Positions 27,311 through 36,432 are shown, numbered from the stretch's first letter. The stretch is 64,000 nt of DNA from Comamonas kerstersii (GCF_008801935.1 NZ_VZOT01000006.1:62001-126000); one strand, 5' to 3'. Notes: generated from the sequence alone by a model not told the origin. Numbers and translations: made by a program.

Positions 27311-27532
27311 GAATAATCAGCGTGGTGTTGAGAAGGCTGGGTCAGAAACCACAGTCTGAATAAGAAAGGCCTATTGTGTGCGGGAGGTAAAGCCAAAGCT
27401 GTTTGTCAGCCAAACTCTGCCCTGATACGTTCAAGGGTTTAGTTCCTACTCGATGGCAATGCGTTCTTGCAGAGAATACGCCTTGCCCACCTCCGTGGCT
27501 GAACAGCCAGCGCGGGGTTCCAACGATTCAAC

Positions 27533-29821
27533 ATGCAACATTTCCATCACGTCGATGCCTCCACCCCTCTAGGGGCCGAACTGCGCGAACAACTCGCACC
27601 CCATGAAAACGTGCAAGCAGCCCTGGCGGTTGACTTGAGCGTCTCGCTGCGCTTCGCTCCAGGGCTGCTGGCACTGACGGACCAGCGCATCATTGGCAAA
27701 GACGCCGATGGCGCATGGCAGGCCTGGCCCCTGACAGCCGAGCTGCAGCTGCGCCTGATTGACCATGCCGGAGTGGGCACGCTGGAACTGCACAACCAGA
27801 CCGAACGCCTGGCATTGTGGCGCTTCACGCTGGGCCAGCAGACCCAGGTGATGCATTTTCTGCAGCGTTTTGACCGCCTGCGTGATGCCGTAGCCGCTGG
27901 CAAGCTGCAGCAGGCACTGGTCGCTCCAGAGGAAAGCCGCTGCCCCACCTGCAGCGAGGTGCTGCCCCCAGACAGCGATGAGTGCCCCGCCTGTGCCCGC
28001 CAGGCCGCTCCCAAGACATCGACCTGGGTGCTGCTGCGCATTGGCCGCTTTGCCAAGCCCTACCGCAAGCTGCTGATTCTGGGTTTTATCCTGACGCTGC
28101 TGTCCACCGCTGCGACCTTGGTGCCGCCCTATATGACCATCCCGCTGATGGATGACATCCTGGTTCCCTTCCAGCGCGATGGCAAACCTGTGGACATGTG
28201 GCTCACCGGGCTGTACCTGGGCGGCCTGCTGGTGTCCGCCCTGCTGGCCTGGGGCCTGGGCTGGGCCCGGACCTGGGTGATGGCCAAGGTGTCCGAGCGC
28301 ATTGGCGCGGACATGCGCACCACCACCTACGCACACATGATGAAGCAGTCGCTGGAATACTTTGGCGGCAAGCGCACGGGTGACCTGATGAGCCGCATCA
28401 GTGCAGACACCGACCGTATCAATATGTTCCTGTCGCTGTATGCGCTGGACTTTGTGACCGACGTGATCATGATTGTGATGACGGCGGTGATTCTGGCCTC
28501 CATCAACCCCTGGCTGGCACTGGTCACGCTGGTGCCTCTGCCCTTTATCGTCTGGCTGATTCAGAAGGTGCGCGGCCGCCTGAGCGTGGGCTTTGACCGC
28601 ACCAGCCGCGTCTGGGCCGAAGTGACCAATGTGCTGTCCGACACCATCCCCGGCGTGCGCGTGGTCAAGGCCTTTGCCCAGGAAGAGCACGAAATCGAGC
28701 GCTTCCGTCAGGCCAACCAGCGCAATCTGGAAGCCAATGACAAGGTCAACAAGACCTGGTCGCTGTTCTCCCCCACCGTGGGTCTGATGACGGAAATCGG
28801 TATCCTCATCGTCTGGGGCTTTGGCATCTGGCTGGTGGCACATGACCAGATCACCGTGGGTGTGCTGGCGGCATTCATTGCCTACATCGGGCGCTTTTAC
28901 ACACGGCTGGACTCCATGAGCCGCATCGTGAACATCACGCAGAAAGCAGCCGCTGGGGCCAAGCGTATTTTTGATGTGCTCGATCAGGTCAGCACCGTGC
29001 CAGAGCCCACCAACCCCGTGCAGCTGCAAAAGCCTGTGCAGGGGCGCATCACGCTGCAGGACGTAGGCTTTCGCTATGGCAGCCGCCAGGTGATTCGCAA
29101 CCTGAATCTGGACATCCAGCCCGGCGAGATGATTGGTCTGGTGGGCCACAGCGGCTCCGGCAAGTCCACACTGGTCAACCTGATCAACCGCTTCTACGAC
29201 GTCACCGAAGGCAGCATCCAGCTGGATGGCATCGACGTGCGCCGCATGGCCGTGGCCGACTACCGCCGCAACATCGGCCTGGTGCTGCAGGAGCCCTTCC
29301 TGTTCTTTGGCACCGTGGCAGAGAACATTGCCTACGGCAAGCCCAATGCCACCCGTGCAGAGATTGTGGCGGCCGCCCGTGCGGCCCACGCACATGAATT
29401 CATTTTGCGCCTGCCCCATGGCTATGACTCCGTGGTCGGCGAGCGCGGCCAGGGCCTGTCGGGCGGTGAGCGCCAGCGCATCAGCATTGCGCGCGCCCTG
29501 CTGATTGACCCACGCCTGCTGATTCTGGACGAAGCCACCTCTGCCGTAGACACGGAAACCGAAAAGGAAATCCAGAAGGCCCTGGACAACCTGGTACAGG
29601 GCCGCACCACGATTGCCATTGCCCACCGCCTGTCCACCCTGCGCAAGGCAGACCGTCTGGTCGTCATGGACCGCGGCGAGATTGTGGAAGTCGGCCCCCA
29701 TGATGAACTCATGGCCGCCAAGGGCGCCTACTGGCGCCTGTATGAAGCCCAGGCCCGCCGCGCCGAAGAAGATGCACAGGCGGCCGGTCTGACCGTGGCC
29801 CGTGAAGGAGAAAAAGCATGA
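27533..29821 (+). CDS. cyanophycin-associated ABC transporter, ATPase/permease fusion
   Basis: A 762-residue half-transporter. Residues 1-125 form an uncharacterised, mostly beta N-terminal domain, followed by a zinc-ribbon-like CPTC...CPAC cluster (Cys 137, 140, 151, 154). About 165-470 is a six-helix exporter-type membrane domain, and about 500-750 the ATPase with GHSGSGKST near 540, LSGGERQR near 641 and LLILDEATSAVD. It probably acts as a homodimer. It is divergent from the cphA genes and overlaps a DUF1854 gene; I know this pair as a usual companion of betaproteobacterial cyanophycin loci. The transported substrate is unknown. Confidence 0.88.
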   Translation: MQHFHHVDASTPLGAELREQLAPHENVQAALAVDLSVSLRFAPGLLALTDQRIIGKDADGAWQAWPLTAELQLRLIDHAGVGTLELHNQTERLALWRFTLGQQTQVMHFLQRFDRLRDAVAAGKLQQALVAPEESRCPTCSEVLPPDSDECPACARQAAPKTSTWVLLRIGRFAKPYRKLLILGFILTLLSTAATLVPPYMTIPLMDDILVPFQRDGKPVDMWLTGLYLGGLLVSALLAWGLGWARTWVMAKVSERIGADMRTTTYAHMMKQSLEYFGGKRTGDLMSRISADTDRINMFLSLYALDFVTDVIMIVMTAVILASINPWLALVTLVPLPFIVWLIQKVRGRLSVGFDRTSRVWAEVTNVLSDTIPGVRVVKAFAQEEHEIERFRQANQRNLEANDKVNKTWSLFSPTVGLMTEIGILIVWGFGIWLVAHDQITVGVLAAFIAYIGRFYTRLDSMSRIVNITQKAAAGAKRIFDVLDQVSTVPEPTNPVQLQKPVQGRITLQDVGFRYGSRQVIRNLNLDIQPGEMIGLVGHSGSGKSTLVNLINRFYDVTEGSIQLDGIDVRRMAVADYRRNIGLVLQEPFLFFGTVAENIAYGKPNATRAEIVAAARAAHAHEFILRLPHGYDSVVGERGQGLSGGERQRISIARALLIDPRLLILDEATSAVDTETEKEIQKALDNLVQGRTTIAIAHRLSTLRKADRLVVMDRGEIVEVGPHDELMAAKGAYWRLYEAQARRAEEDAQAAGLTVAREGEKA

Positions 29822-30291
29822 GTGCCGCCACCATCACCCTGCACCGCAATACCCATGGCCGCCTGTGCCTGACGCTGGCAGACGGCACTTTGCACGAAGA
29901 CATCACGCCCGTGCGTGCCTTTCCGATTGCTGCACCTGAGGAAGCCATCGCTCTGGTCGGCAGCAACGGCAAGGAGGTCTACTGGATTGACCAGCTGGCC
30001 GAACTGCCAGCCCCTATGCAGCAGCTGCTGGCCGAAGACTTTGCCGTGCGCGAGTTTGTGCCCGAAGTGCTGCAGATCGAAGCCATTGATGCGATTTCCG
30101 TGCCCAGCACCTGGACGGTGCGCACCGACAAAGGCGTGGCCAAGCTCACGCTCAAGGCCGAGGAAGACATCCGCAAGCTCGAAGGCCGCCACCACCTACT
30201 CATCACCAGCCGTGACGGCGTGCAATACCGCATCCGCGACGCACGCCAGCTGGACAAGGCATCGCAGAAATTCCTAGAGCGTTTCCTGTAA
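29818..30291 (+). CDS. DUF1854 family, cyanophycin-metabolism-associated protein
   Basis: A 157-residue soluble protein with no signal peptide or membrane segment. The ATG overlaps the ABC transporter stop by four bases, implying coupled translation and stoichiometric production. Blocks such as ITPVRAFPIAAPEEAIALV and GKEVYWIDQLAELP fit DUF1854. Its function is unknown; a regulatory or adaptor role for the ABC protein is suggested only by the tight coupling. Confidence 0.85.
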   Translation: MSAATITLHRNTHGRLCLTLADGTLHEDITPVRAFPIAAPEEAIALVGSNGKEVYWIDQLAELPAPMQQLLAEDFAVREFVPEVLQIEAIDAISVPSTWTVRTDKGVAKLTLKAEEDIRKLEGRHHLLITSRDGVQYRIRDARQLDKASQKFLERFL

Positions 30292-30361
30292 CAGAATGGC
30301 CCTCTGCCGAATGGGCCAGGAGCGATTCCGACGAACGGTCGATTTTTTTCAAAAAATCTTC

Positions 30362-30388
30362 TAAATTTTCGCTTCACGCTGCCGATAA
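30362..30388 (+). promoter_or_regulatory. sigma-28 (FliA) flagellar-class promoter
   Basis: TAAA (30362-30365), exactly 15 bases, then GCCGATAA (30381-30388): a full match to the TAAA-N15-GCCGATAA consensus. It lies 49 bases before the ATG at 30438. Confidence 0.8.
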
Positions 30389-30437
30389 AGGTGACGGAAC
30401 CAATTTTTGACGATCACCACCAGCTGAGGTCCTCACC

Positions 30438-30881
30438 ATGTCCATACCACCTGTAGAGCGCAATCCCATCCAGTGGACCAACACCCAAGGTGCGAATTTG
30501 TATTCCACAGGTGCGTCTGGTCCCGCCGCCATCCGCCCGGTTCATCCCGTGAATGCCGTGGAGTCCACCGACAAGCTCGGCGAGGGTGTCACGGTCACCA
30601 TCAAGAGCCCTGAGCGCCCCACCGACGTCAGCCGCGAAGACCGCGACTGGACCGAAGTGCAGGCCAAGCAGGTCAAGGAAGAAGAGCAGGAGCCGCCCAA
30701 GGAGCCGCTGTACAAGCAGCTGATTGAGCACATCCAGTCCATGTGGCGCGCCAGTGCCATGGCGGTGGAAGTGTTTGAACAGGCACAGAAGACCGACCAG
30801 CAGGAGCGCAACATGCAGCAGGTGCGCAATGAACCGCTGACCTACGAAGAGCCACGCGTCAAGCGCACCGGCGGCCTGTAA
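30438..30881 (+). CDS. unknown protein under a sigma-28 promoter
   Basis: A 147-residue protein I do not recognise. It is hydrophilic, without signal peptide or membrane segment. An N-terminal half rich in Pro, Thr and Ser is followed by a charged stretch (about 65-90, EVQAKQVKEEEQEPPKEP) and a helical segment YKQLIEHIQSMWRASAMAVE. TGAGGT lies seven bases before the ATG. The perfect FliA-type promoter upstream suggests expression with late flagellar genes, so a motility role is inferred. A terminator follows. No other flagellar gene is in the window. Confidence 0.8.
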   Translation: MSIPPVERNPIQWTNTQGANLYSTGASGPAAIRPVHPVNAVESTDKLGEGVTVTIKSPERPTDVSREDRDWTEVQAKQVKEEEQEPPKEPLYKQLIEHIQSMWRASAMAVEVFEQAQKTDQQERNMQQVRNEPLTYEEPRVKRTGGL

Positions 30882-30900
30882 GCCTTCTTTCCACCCACAA

Positions 30901-30927
30901 AAAAGCCACTTGAAAGTGGCTTTTTTT
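30901..30927 (+). terminator. bidirectional rho-independent terminator
   Basis: AAAAGCCACT, TGAA loop, AGTGGCTTTT and more T. It sits between two convergent genes and can serve both. Confidence 0.9.
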
Positions 30928-30949
30928 GTGCTCTGGGGGCAGCGTCCGC

Positions 30950-31858
30950 CTAAATATTGGCAATCCCGCTGCGCACATGCCCGGCAGGCACATGGGCGCT
31001 GGCGGACTGCACATGGCCCGTCTGGTCGTCAAAGAAAAAGTCTGGCGCGAACTCGCGCAGAAACTCGCCCTTGGGCAGACCGCCCAGGAACATGGCTTCA
31101 TCCACCTCGATCTGCCAGTCCATCAGCGTGCGAATGGCCCGCTCATGCGCCGGTGCGCTGCGGGCTGTCACCAGCGCGGTGCGCAGGCGCATGCCGCCCG
31201 TGTCACCGTCCTGCGCCGCCTGCTGCAAGCGGTGCAGCGCCACCAGCAGCGGCTTGAAAGGGCCATCCGGCAAGGGCTGGGTCACATGCTCCACCTCATG
31301 CTGCATGAAAGCTGCCAGCCCATCACGCTGGTAGACGCGCTCGGCCTCGTCGCTGAAGAGCACGGCATCACCGTCAAAAGCAATACACACTTCCTGTGGG
31401 TGGGCGTTGCTGGCACCGGCGGATTCCGTAATCACCCGCGCTGCGGGGTAGCCCAGGTTCAGCGCCTCGGTCACATCTGCCGCATTGGCAGACAGGAACA
31501 GGTGCGCCCCCAGCGGCCGCAGATAGGCATATGGGTTTCGCCCCTGGGTAAACACGCCGCGCTGAATGCTGTCCAGCCCATGGGCTTTGGCGCTGCGAAA
31601 CACGCGCATGCCGCTGACCGGGTCATTGCGCGAGAGCAACACCACCTCCACCCGCCGCTGACCGCCCTGGTTAAAGGCCAGCAGCTTGCGCACCAGGGGC
31701 AGCGCCACACCGGGCGCAGCAGGCACATCCAGGCGCTCACGCTGTAGCCGCACGTAGGCCGCGGGATCTTCATCAAACACACGGTTTTCGGCTTCAAAGT
31801 CGAACAGCGCGCGCGAGGAAATGGCAACAACGAGTTGGTCTTGCAGCGAAACAGCCAT
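30950..31858 (-). CDS. 5'-nucleotidase, cN-I family
   Basis: A 302-residue cytoplasmic nucleotidase related to eukaryotic cytosolic 5'-nucleotidase I. Characteristic blocks are VAISSRALFDFEAENRVFD at the N-terminus, VEVVLLSRNDPVSGMRVF, HLFLSANAADV, and the acidic metal-binding region EVCIAFDGDAVLFSDEAE. It should remove phosphate from nucleoside monophosphates. It is convergent with the sigma-28-linked gene and lies 29 bases downstream of the LLM oxidoreductase stop on the same strand. Confidence 0.88.
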   Translation of the reverse strand: MAVSLQDQLVVAISSRALFDFEAENRVFDEDPAAYVRLQRERLDVPAAPGVALPLVRKLLAFNQGGQRRVEVVLLSRNDPVSGMRVFRSAKAHGLDSIQRGVFTQGRNPYAYLRPLGAHLFLSANAADVTEALNLGYPAARVITESAGASNAHPQEVCIAFDGDAVLFSDEAERVYQRDGLAAFMQHEVEHVTQPLPDGPFKPLLVALHRLQQAAQDGDTGGMRLRTALVTARSAPAHERAIRTLMDWQIEVDEAMFLGGLPKGEFLREFAPDFFFDDQTGHVQSASAHVPAGHVRSGIANI

Positions 31859-31887
31859 GGCGGGAAGGCTCCGGAGCTTTCAGAGGA

Positions 31888-32889
31888 TCAGGGCTTGGCC
31901 ACCGCCTGGGCAGCAATCTCCAGACTGCGCAGGCGCAGTGCTGGATCGTACACATCGCTGACCAGAATCAACTCATCGGCCTCGCACTGCTGCTGGATGC
32001 GTGCAAAGCCCTGGCGCACGGTCTCTTCGCTGCCGACCACCGACATGGCCAGAAAGTCGTTGATGGCCGCCTGCTCGCGCGGGCCAATCATCTGCATGAA
32101 GCCTTCCAGCGGCGGCGGCATCTTGCCGCGCTGACCGGTCAGAATGCCGAGCACGCGCTGCTGGCTGCTGGTGGCCAGGTACTGCGCTTCTTCGTCCGTA
32201 GGCGCTGCCACCACGGGCACGCCGACCATGACATAGGGCTTGTCCAGCACCGCCGAGGGGCGGAAAAGCTGGCGGTACATCGCAATCGCCTGATGCAAAA
32301 AGCGCGGCGCAAAGTGGGAGGCAAAGGCGTAGGGCAAGCCCTTCATGGCAGCCAGCTGGGCGGAATACAGGCTGGAGCCCAGCAGCCAGATAGGAATATT
32401 CGTGTCCGTGCCCGGCGTGGCGCTGATGCGTGCCTGCGGGTCCGCAGGGCCCAGCAGGCGCTGCAGCTCAGCCACATCGCGCGGAAAGTCTTCTTCGGTT
32501 TCCAGCCGGTCGCGGCGCAGCGCACGCATGGTGGCACCGTCCGTGCCTGGTGCACGGCCCAGCCCCAGATCAATACGGCCCGGATACAGCTCGGCCAGTG
32601 TGCCAAAGGCTTCGGCCACCACCAGCGGCGCATGGTTGGGCAGCATAATGCCGCCCGAGCCCACACGGATGCGCTCGGTCTTGCCCGCAATATGCCCAAT
32701 CAGCACCGCCGTGGCCGAGCTGGCAATGCCGGGCATGTTGTGGTGCTCTGCCAGCCAGTAGCGCACAAAGCCCAGTTCCTCAGCCTTCTGAGCGGTCTGC
32801 ACCGCAATGTCCAGCGCCTCGCGCACCGTGCCGCCTTCGCGCACGGGCACCAGATCCAGCATGGAAAGACGTGGTTTTTTCACCCACAT
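31888..32889 (-). CDS. LLM-class flavin-dependent oxidoreductase
   Basis: A 333-residue luciferase-like monooxygenase. Family blocks are [40 protein letters not shown] and [14 protein letters not shown], as in the MsnO8/YhbW type. Members use reduced FMN; the substrate is unknown. The ATG at 32889 begins [14 protein letters not shown] palindromic repeat lies immediately upstream, so the promoter must be within or near it, or transcription comes from the membrane-protein gene behind. Confidence 0.88.
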   Translation of the reverse strand: MWVKKPRLSMLDLVPVREGGTVREALDIAVQTAQKAEELGFVRYWLAEHHNMPGIASSATAVLIGHIAGKTERIRVGSGGIMLPNHAPLVVAEAFGTLAELYPGRIDLGLGRAPGTDGATMRALRRDRLETEEDFPRDVAELQRLLGPADPQARISATPGTDTNIPIWLLGSSLYSAQLAAMKGLPYAFASHFAPRFLHQAIAMYRQLFRPSAVLDKPYVMVGVPVVAAPTDEEAQYLATSSQQRVLGILTGQRGKMPPPLEGFMQMIGPREQAAINDFLAMSVVGSEETVRQGFARIQQQCEADELILVSDVYDPALRLRSLEIAAQAVAKP

Positions 32890-32911
32890 ACCACATTAAC
32901 TCCTATTTCAA

Positions 32912-32989
32912 GAGCTGCTAGCGCTTGCAATTTCTATGTTTCAAATACTTTTTTATTTGAAACCTTTGATAATCAAGCGCTACAAGCTC
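32912..32989. repeat. palindromic intergenic repeat, long form (copy E)
   Basis: Outer arms GAGCTGCTAGCGCTTG (32912-32927) and CAAGCGCTACAAGCTC (32974-32989), with inner perfect arms TTTCAAATA and TATTTGAAA shared exactly with copy B. Confidence 0.85.
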
Positions 32990-33284
32990 ACTTTTTTGCC
33001 ATCTGACGCTGATTGACTTCGTTCTTGCTGATGATGGCCACCAGCACCGCCCAGACAATGGCCACCACAGCCACGCCCCAGTTGTTGTCGCCCATTTCCA
33101 TGGACACAAAACTCAGCGGCAGCGCAATCAACGCGCCCAGGCGGATAAAACGGTTCAGGGCAAAGGCGCTCAGCCGGGCCTTGAGCAGCAGCAAGGCCAC
33201 CAGGCTCACAATCGCCAACAAGCTAATGTAGAGAAAGGGATCGCCACCGTAAGGAGTGGCCCAGGCACGCAGAGATTCCATCAT
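32988..33284 (-). CDS. small membrane protein of unknown function
   Basis: A 98-residue protein I cannot assign. Three hydrophobic helices are visible: LYISLLAIVSLVALLLLKA, FIRLGALIALPLSFVSM and WGVAVVAIVWAVLVAII, ending in the polar tail SKNEVNQRQMAKK. Two adjacent ATG codons (33284, 33281) compete for the start. Its stop coincides with the end of repeat copy E. Neighbours are the LLM oxidoreductase and cobC, neither informative. Confidence 0.65.
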   Translation of the reverse strand: MMESLRAWATPYGGDPFLYISLLAIVSLVALLLLKARLSAFALNRFIRLGALIALPLSFVSMEMGDNNWGVAVVAIVWAVLVAIISKNEVNQRQMAKK

Positions 33285-33347
33285 GCAGACATTGTGAGGC
33301 AGAAGACTTGCGCCACCTGCCTGCAAGGCCTTTGCGCTGCGGGAATA

Positions 33348-33947
33348 TCAGCCCAGTGCCTGCAGGGCCGCAGCGTGCATCTGCCACGGCAGCTGCTGCC
33401 AGCCGCCATAGGCGGGGGCTGGCAGCGTCCAGTCTGCCGATGTGGGTTGCGCCTGCCCATAGTGCAGCAGCCACTGCACGCAGCGCGCCACGCCAGCATG
33501 CGTGACCCAGACCACATCCCGCTGGCCCTGCTGGCTATCGTGCAGCCAGCTCTCACGCAGGGCCGCCGCTACGCGCTGCAACATGCCCCCCAGGCTTTCT
33601 CCGCCACCGGGCGCTACCCCATACAAATCCTGCGCCCAGGCATCGACCTGCGACTTGCCAATATCGCGCCAGGCCATGCCTTCCCACTGACCAAAATCCA
33701 TTTCCTGCAGCCGCGGATCACACACCAAATCGGCTTCTGAGGCTTGCAATGCAAGCGCCAGCTGCTCACATCTTTGCAATGGGGAATAGCGCAGCAGCGC
33801 CCCTTGCGGCATCTGCGCCGCAAAGCGCATGGCGGCCTGCAAGGTCTGGCCGGGGTCAGCGGGCACATCCAGCCGCCCATAGCACACGCCCTGCGCAATC
33901 AGGGGCTGGGCATGGCGCAGCAGCCACAGGCAGGCGGGCCGCTTCAT
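33348..33947 (-). CDS. cobC: histidine phosphatase, probable alpha-ribazole phosphatase
   Basis: A 199-residue phosphoglycerate-mutase-fold phosphatase. The RHA catalytic motif is at LWLLRHAQPL, followed by CYGRLDVPAD and the second histidine in WVTHAGVAR. MDFGQWEGMAW is typical of CobC. The ATG at 33947 overlaps the cobS stop by four bases (ATGA), so it is coupled to cobS, which uses alpha-ribazole to close the lower loop of cobalamin. That linkage makes alpha-ribazole-5'-phosphate the likely substrate. No other cobalamin genes are seen here. Confidence 0.82.
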   Translation of the reverse strand: MKRPACLWLLRHAQPLIAQGVCYGRLDVPADPGQTLQAAMRFAAQMPQGALLRYSPLQRCEQLALALQASEADLVCDPRLQEMDFGQWEGMAWRDIGKSQVDAWAQDLYGVAPGGGESLGGMLQRVAAALRESWLHDSQQGQRDVVWVTHAGVARCVQWLLHYGQAQPTSADWTLPAPAYGGWQQLPWQMHAAALQALG

Positions 33948-34759
33948 GCCACACACTGCGCCAGCACCATGCCAGCGGTCAGATACAGGGCCAGCTCACA
34001 GACCTGCTGCGTCGCGCCCAAGCAATCGCCCGTCATGCCGCCCAGACGGCGCTGAAAGCGCCAGCCCATATAGGCCGTCACCAGCACCGCTACCAGCAGC
34101 AGCGCCACCACCAGCGGCCAGCCCAGATACACCCACAGCGCCACCACGGCAGGCAGGCACCAGAGCCAGCCGGTGATTACCCCCGCCCAGCCCAACGGCT
34201 GACCGGCGATGTGCAGTGTCTTCGAGGTGGCAGGCAGACTCACATGACGCAGCGCGCGCATCAGCAGCAAAGGTGCACCGCGGGAGAGCACATGCACGCA
34301 ACACAGCAGCAAGGCGCCAGCGGCGATGTCGATCGACAGCAGCAACGCTACCAGCACCACCTTGACCAGCAAGCCCATGCACAGCGCCATCACACCGTAA
34401 GCGCCCAGGCGTGAATCCTTCATCACCTCCAGCGCACGCTCGGCAGGCAAGTGACCGCCCAGGCCGTCCGCCACATCGGCCATGCCGTCTTCATGAAAGC
34501 CGCCCGTGACACACAACGTCGCCACCGTACTCAACACGGCAGCCACCCAGGGCAGCAGGGGCTGTGCAGGGAGCAGGTAGTTACAGCCCAGCACCACGGC
34601 CAGCGCCAGCAGGCCCACCAGCCAGCCCACGCCCGGCAAGTGCGCCGCGCTGGCACGCTGCAGCTCAGGGCTCCAGCCCACCCAGGCGGCCAGCCGCCCC
34701 GTCACGGGGATGCGACTGAAGAACTGCACAGCCAAAAGAAAGTGACGCAATGCCTGCAT
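33944..34759 (-). CDS. cobS: adenosylcobinamide-GDP ribazoletransferase
   Basis: A 271-residue polytopic membrane enzyme that joins adenosylcobinamide-GDP to alpha-ribazole, the last steps of cobalamin assembly or salvage. The diagnostic motif GGFHEDGMADVADGLGG with metal-binding acidic residues is present, as is the N-terminal AVQFFSRIPV. Six or more helices follow. It is the first gene of a two-gene unit with cobC. A palindromic repeat lies just upstream and no cobalamin riboswitch was recognised there. Confidence 0.93.
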   Translation of the reverse strand: MQALRHFLLAVQFFSRIPVTGRLAAWVGWSPELQRASAAHLPGVGWLVGLLALAVVLGCNYLLPAQPLLPWVAAVLSTVATLCVTGGFHEDGMADVADGLGGHLPAERALEVMKDSRLGAYGVMALCMGLLVKVVLVALLLSIDIAAGALLLCCVHVLSRGAPLLLMRALRHVSLPATSKTLHIAGQPLGWAGVITGWLWCLPAVVALWVYLGWPLVVALLLVAVLVTAYMGWRFQRRLGGMTGDCLGATQQVCELALYLTAGMVLAQCVA

Positions 34760-34776
34760 GAATCATTCAAAAAAAA

Positions 34777-34856
34777 GGAGCTGCTCTCGCTGACCCATTC
34801 ATGCTTTGCAAGTACTTTGATTTGCAAACCATGGATAGACAAGCGCCAGCAGCTCC
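34777..34856. repeat. palindromic intergenic repeat, long form (copy F, degenerate)
   Basis: Outer arms GGAGCTGCT (34777-34785) and AGCAGCTCC (34848-34856); inner arms TTTGCAA and TTTGCAAA. The core GCTAGCGCT has decayed on the left arm. It lies between ilvA and cobS. Confidence 0.7.
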
Positions 34857-34872
34857 GTTTTTAGTAGTCGAC

Positions 34873-36432
34873 TTACTTCAGGAACAGCTGGTAAGCCGGG
34901 TTGTGGGTTTCTTCCACCCAGGGGTAGCCCAGCTGCTTGAGGAAGCTTTCAAACTTCTTGCTGTCCTTGGCGGGCACCTGCATGCCCACCAGAATACGGC
35001 CATAGTCCGCGCCCTGGTTGCGATAGTGGAAAAGCGAAATATTCCAGGTCGGCGCCATCAGGCTCAGGAACTTGAACAGCGCTCCGGGCCGCTCGGGGAA
35101 GACAAAGCGCAGCAGACGCTCATCCTGCGCCAGCGGGGAATGGCCGCCCACCATGTGGCGCAGGTGCTCCTTGGCCATTTCGTCAAAAGTCAGGTCGAGC
35201 GCAGCAAAACCGTTTTTCTCAAAGTTCTTGGTGATTTTTTCGCTCTCACCCTTGGCATTCGTGGTCAGGCCCACAAACACATGGGCCTTGCTGTCGTGGC
35301 TGATGCGGTAGTTGAACTCCGTCACATTGCGTGCACCGCCAGGCAGCTTGCCCACCACTTCACAAAAGCGCTTGAAGCTGCCGCGCTCTTCGGGAATGGT
35401 CACGGCAAACAAGGCCTCACGCTCTTCACCGACCTCGGCACGCTCAGCCACAAAGCGCAGACGGTCAAAGTTCATGTTCGCGCCGCACAGAATGGCTGCG
35501 TAGGTCTCACCCTTGGTCTTGTGCTTGGCCACATACTGCTTGATCGCCGCCACCGCCAGCGCGCCAGAAGGCTCCACAATGGAGCGGGTGTCTACAAAAA
35601 TATCCTTGATGGCGGCGCAGACCTGGTCGGTATCCACCTCGATGTAGTCATCCACCAGCCCCTTGGCAATGCGGAAGGTTTCTTCACCCACCAGCTTGAC
35701 GGCCGTGCCATCCGAGAACAGCCCCACATCGGGCAGCTCCACCCGCTCACCCGCCTGCACAGACTGCAGCATGGCGTTGGAATCCCTGGTCTGCACGCCA
35801 ATCACCTTGATCTCTGGGCGCACGGCCTTGATGTAGTTGGCCACGCCAGAAATCAGGCCGCCACCGCCAATGGCCACAAACACCGCATCCAGCCGTGGGC
35901 TGCCCAGCTTTTGCAGCTGGCTGAGCATTTCCATGGCAATCGTGCCCTGGCCGGCAATCACATCAGGGTCGTCAAAGGGGTGGATAAAGGTCATGCCCTG
36001 CTCTTTTTGCAGCTTGACCGAGTGCTTGTAGGCGTCCGAATAGCTGTCACCTGCCAGCACCACTTCACCGCCCAGCGCAGCCACGGCATCCACCTTCACC
36101 TGGGGCGTGGTCGTAGGCATCACGATCACAGCACGGCAGCCCAGCTTTTTCGCCCCCAGCGCCACACCTTGCGCATGGTTGCCTGCAGAGGCACAGATCA
36201 CGCCCTTGGCCAACTGCTCCTGCGAGAGATTGGCCATCTTGTTGTAAGCACCCCGCAGCTTGAAGCTGAACACCGGCTGCTGGTCTTCACGCTTGAGCAG
36301 TACCTTGTTGTGCAGGCGGCGGCTCAGATTCCTGGCGGGTTCCAGATCTGACTCAATCGCCACGTCGTACACGCGTGCATTCAGGATTTTTGTCAGGTAA
36401 TCAAAGGGCGTGAGTGTCTTTTTCTGTGTCAT
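34873..36432 (-). CDS. ilvA: threonine ammonia-lyase, biosynthetic
   Basis: A 519-residue PLP enzyme that converts threonine to 2-oxobutanoate, the first step to isoleucine. The PLP lysine is in FSFKLRGAYNK, and GGGGLISGVANY binds the cofactor phosphate. The C-terminal third holds two ACT-like regulatory domains (about 330-519), the mark of the isoleucine-sensitive long form. The ATG at 36432 gives the standard N-terminus MTQKKTLTPFDYLTKIL; a longer reading is unsupported. A terminator-bearing transcript unit lies just upstream on the same strand and may be an independent small RNA or an ilvA leader. Confidence 0.95.
   Translation of the reverse strand: MTQKKTLTPFDYLTKILNARVYDVAIESDLEPARNLSRRLHNKVLLKREDQQPVFSFKLRGAYNKMANLSQEQLAKGVICASAGNHAQGVALGAKKLGCRAVIVMPTTTPQVKVDAVAALGGEVVLAGDSYSDAYKHSVKLQKEQGMTFIHPFDDPDVIAGQGTIAMEMLSQLQKLGSPRLDAVFVAIGGGGLISGVANYIKAVRPEIKVIGVQTRDSNAMLQSVQAGERVELPDVGLFSDGTAVKLVGEETFRIAKGLVDDYIEVDTDQVCAAIKDIFVDTRSIVEPSGALAVAAIKQYVAKHKTKGETYAAILCGANMNFDRLRFVAERAEVGEEREALFAVTIPEERGSFKRFCEVVGKLPGGARNVTEFNYRISHDSKAHVFVGLTTNAKGESEKITKNFEKNGFAALDLTFDEMAKEHLRHMVGGHSPLAQDERLLRFVFPERPGALFKFLSLMAPTWNISLFHYRNQGADYGRILVGMQVPAKDSKKFESFLKQLGYPWVEETHNPAYQLFLK

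Noticed and set aside
25274-27316. 680-residue plus-strand frame opposite the CphA' gene
   Set aside because: Shadow of a G+C-rich gene; composition (His, Gln, Ala) is typical of antisense frames and no family motif is visible.
27569-29701. 710-residue minus-strand frame opposite the ABC transporter
   Set aside because: Antisense shadow; the ABC transporter on the plus strand has all Walker and signature motifs.
30335-30358. GATTTTTT/AAAAAATC palindrome as terminator of the DUF1854 gene
   Set aside because: Stem almost wholly A-T with a two-base loop; poor terminator. It may simply be upstream A-tract DNA of the sigma-28 promoter.
34760-34872. cobalamin riboswitch before cobS
   Set aside because: The space is only about 110 bases and is filled by the degenerate palindromic repeat; no B12-box-like sequence was recognised.
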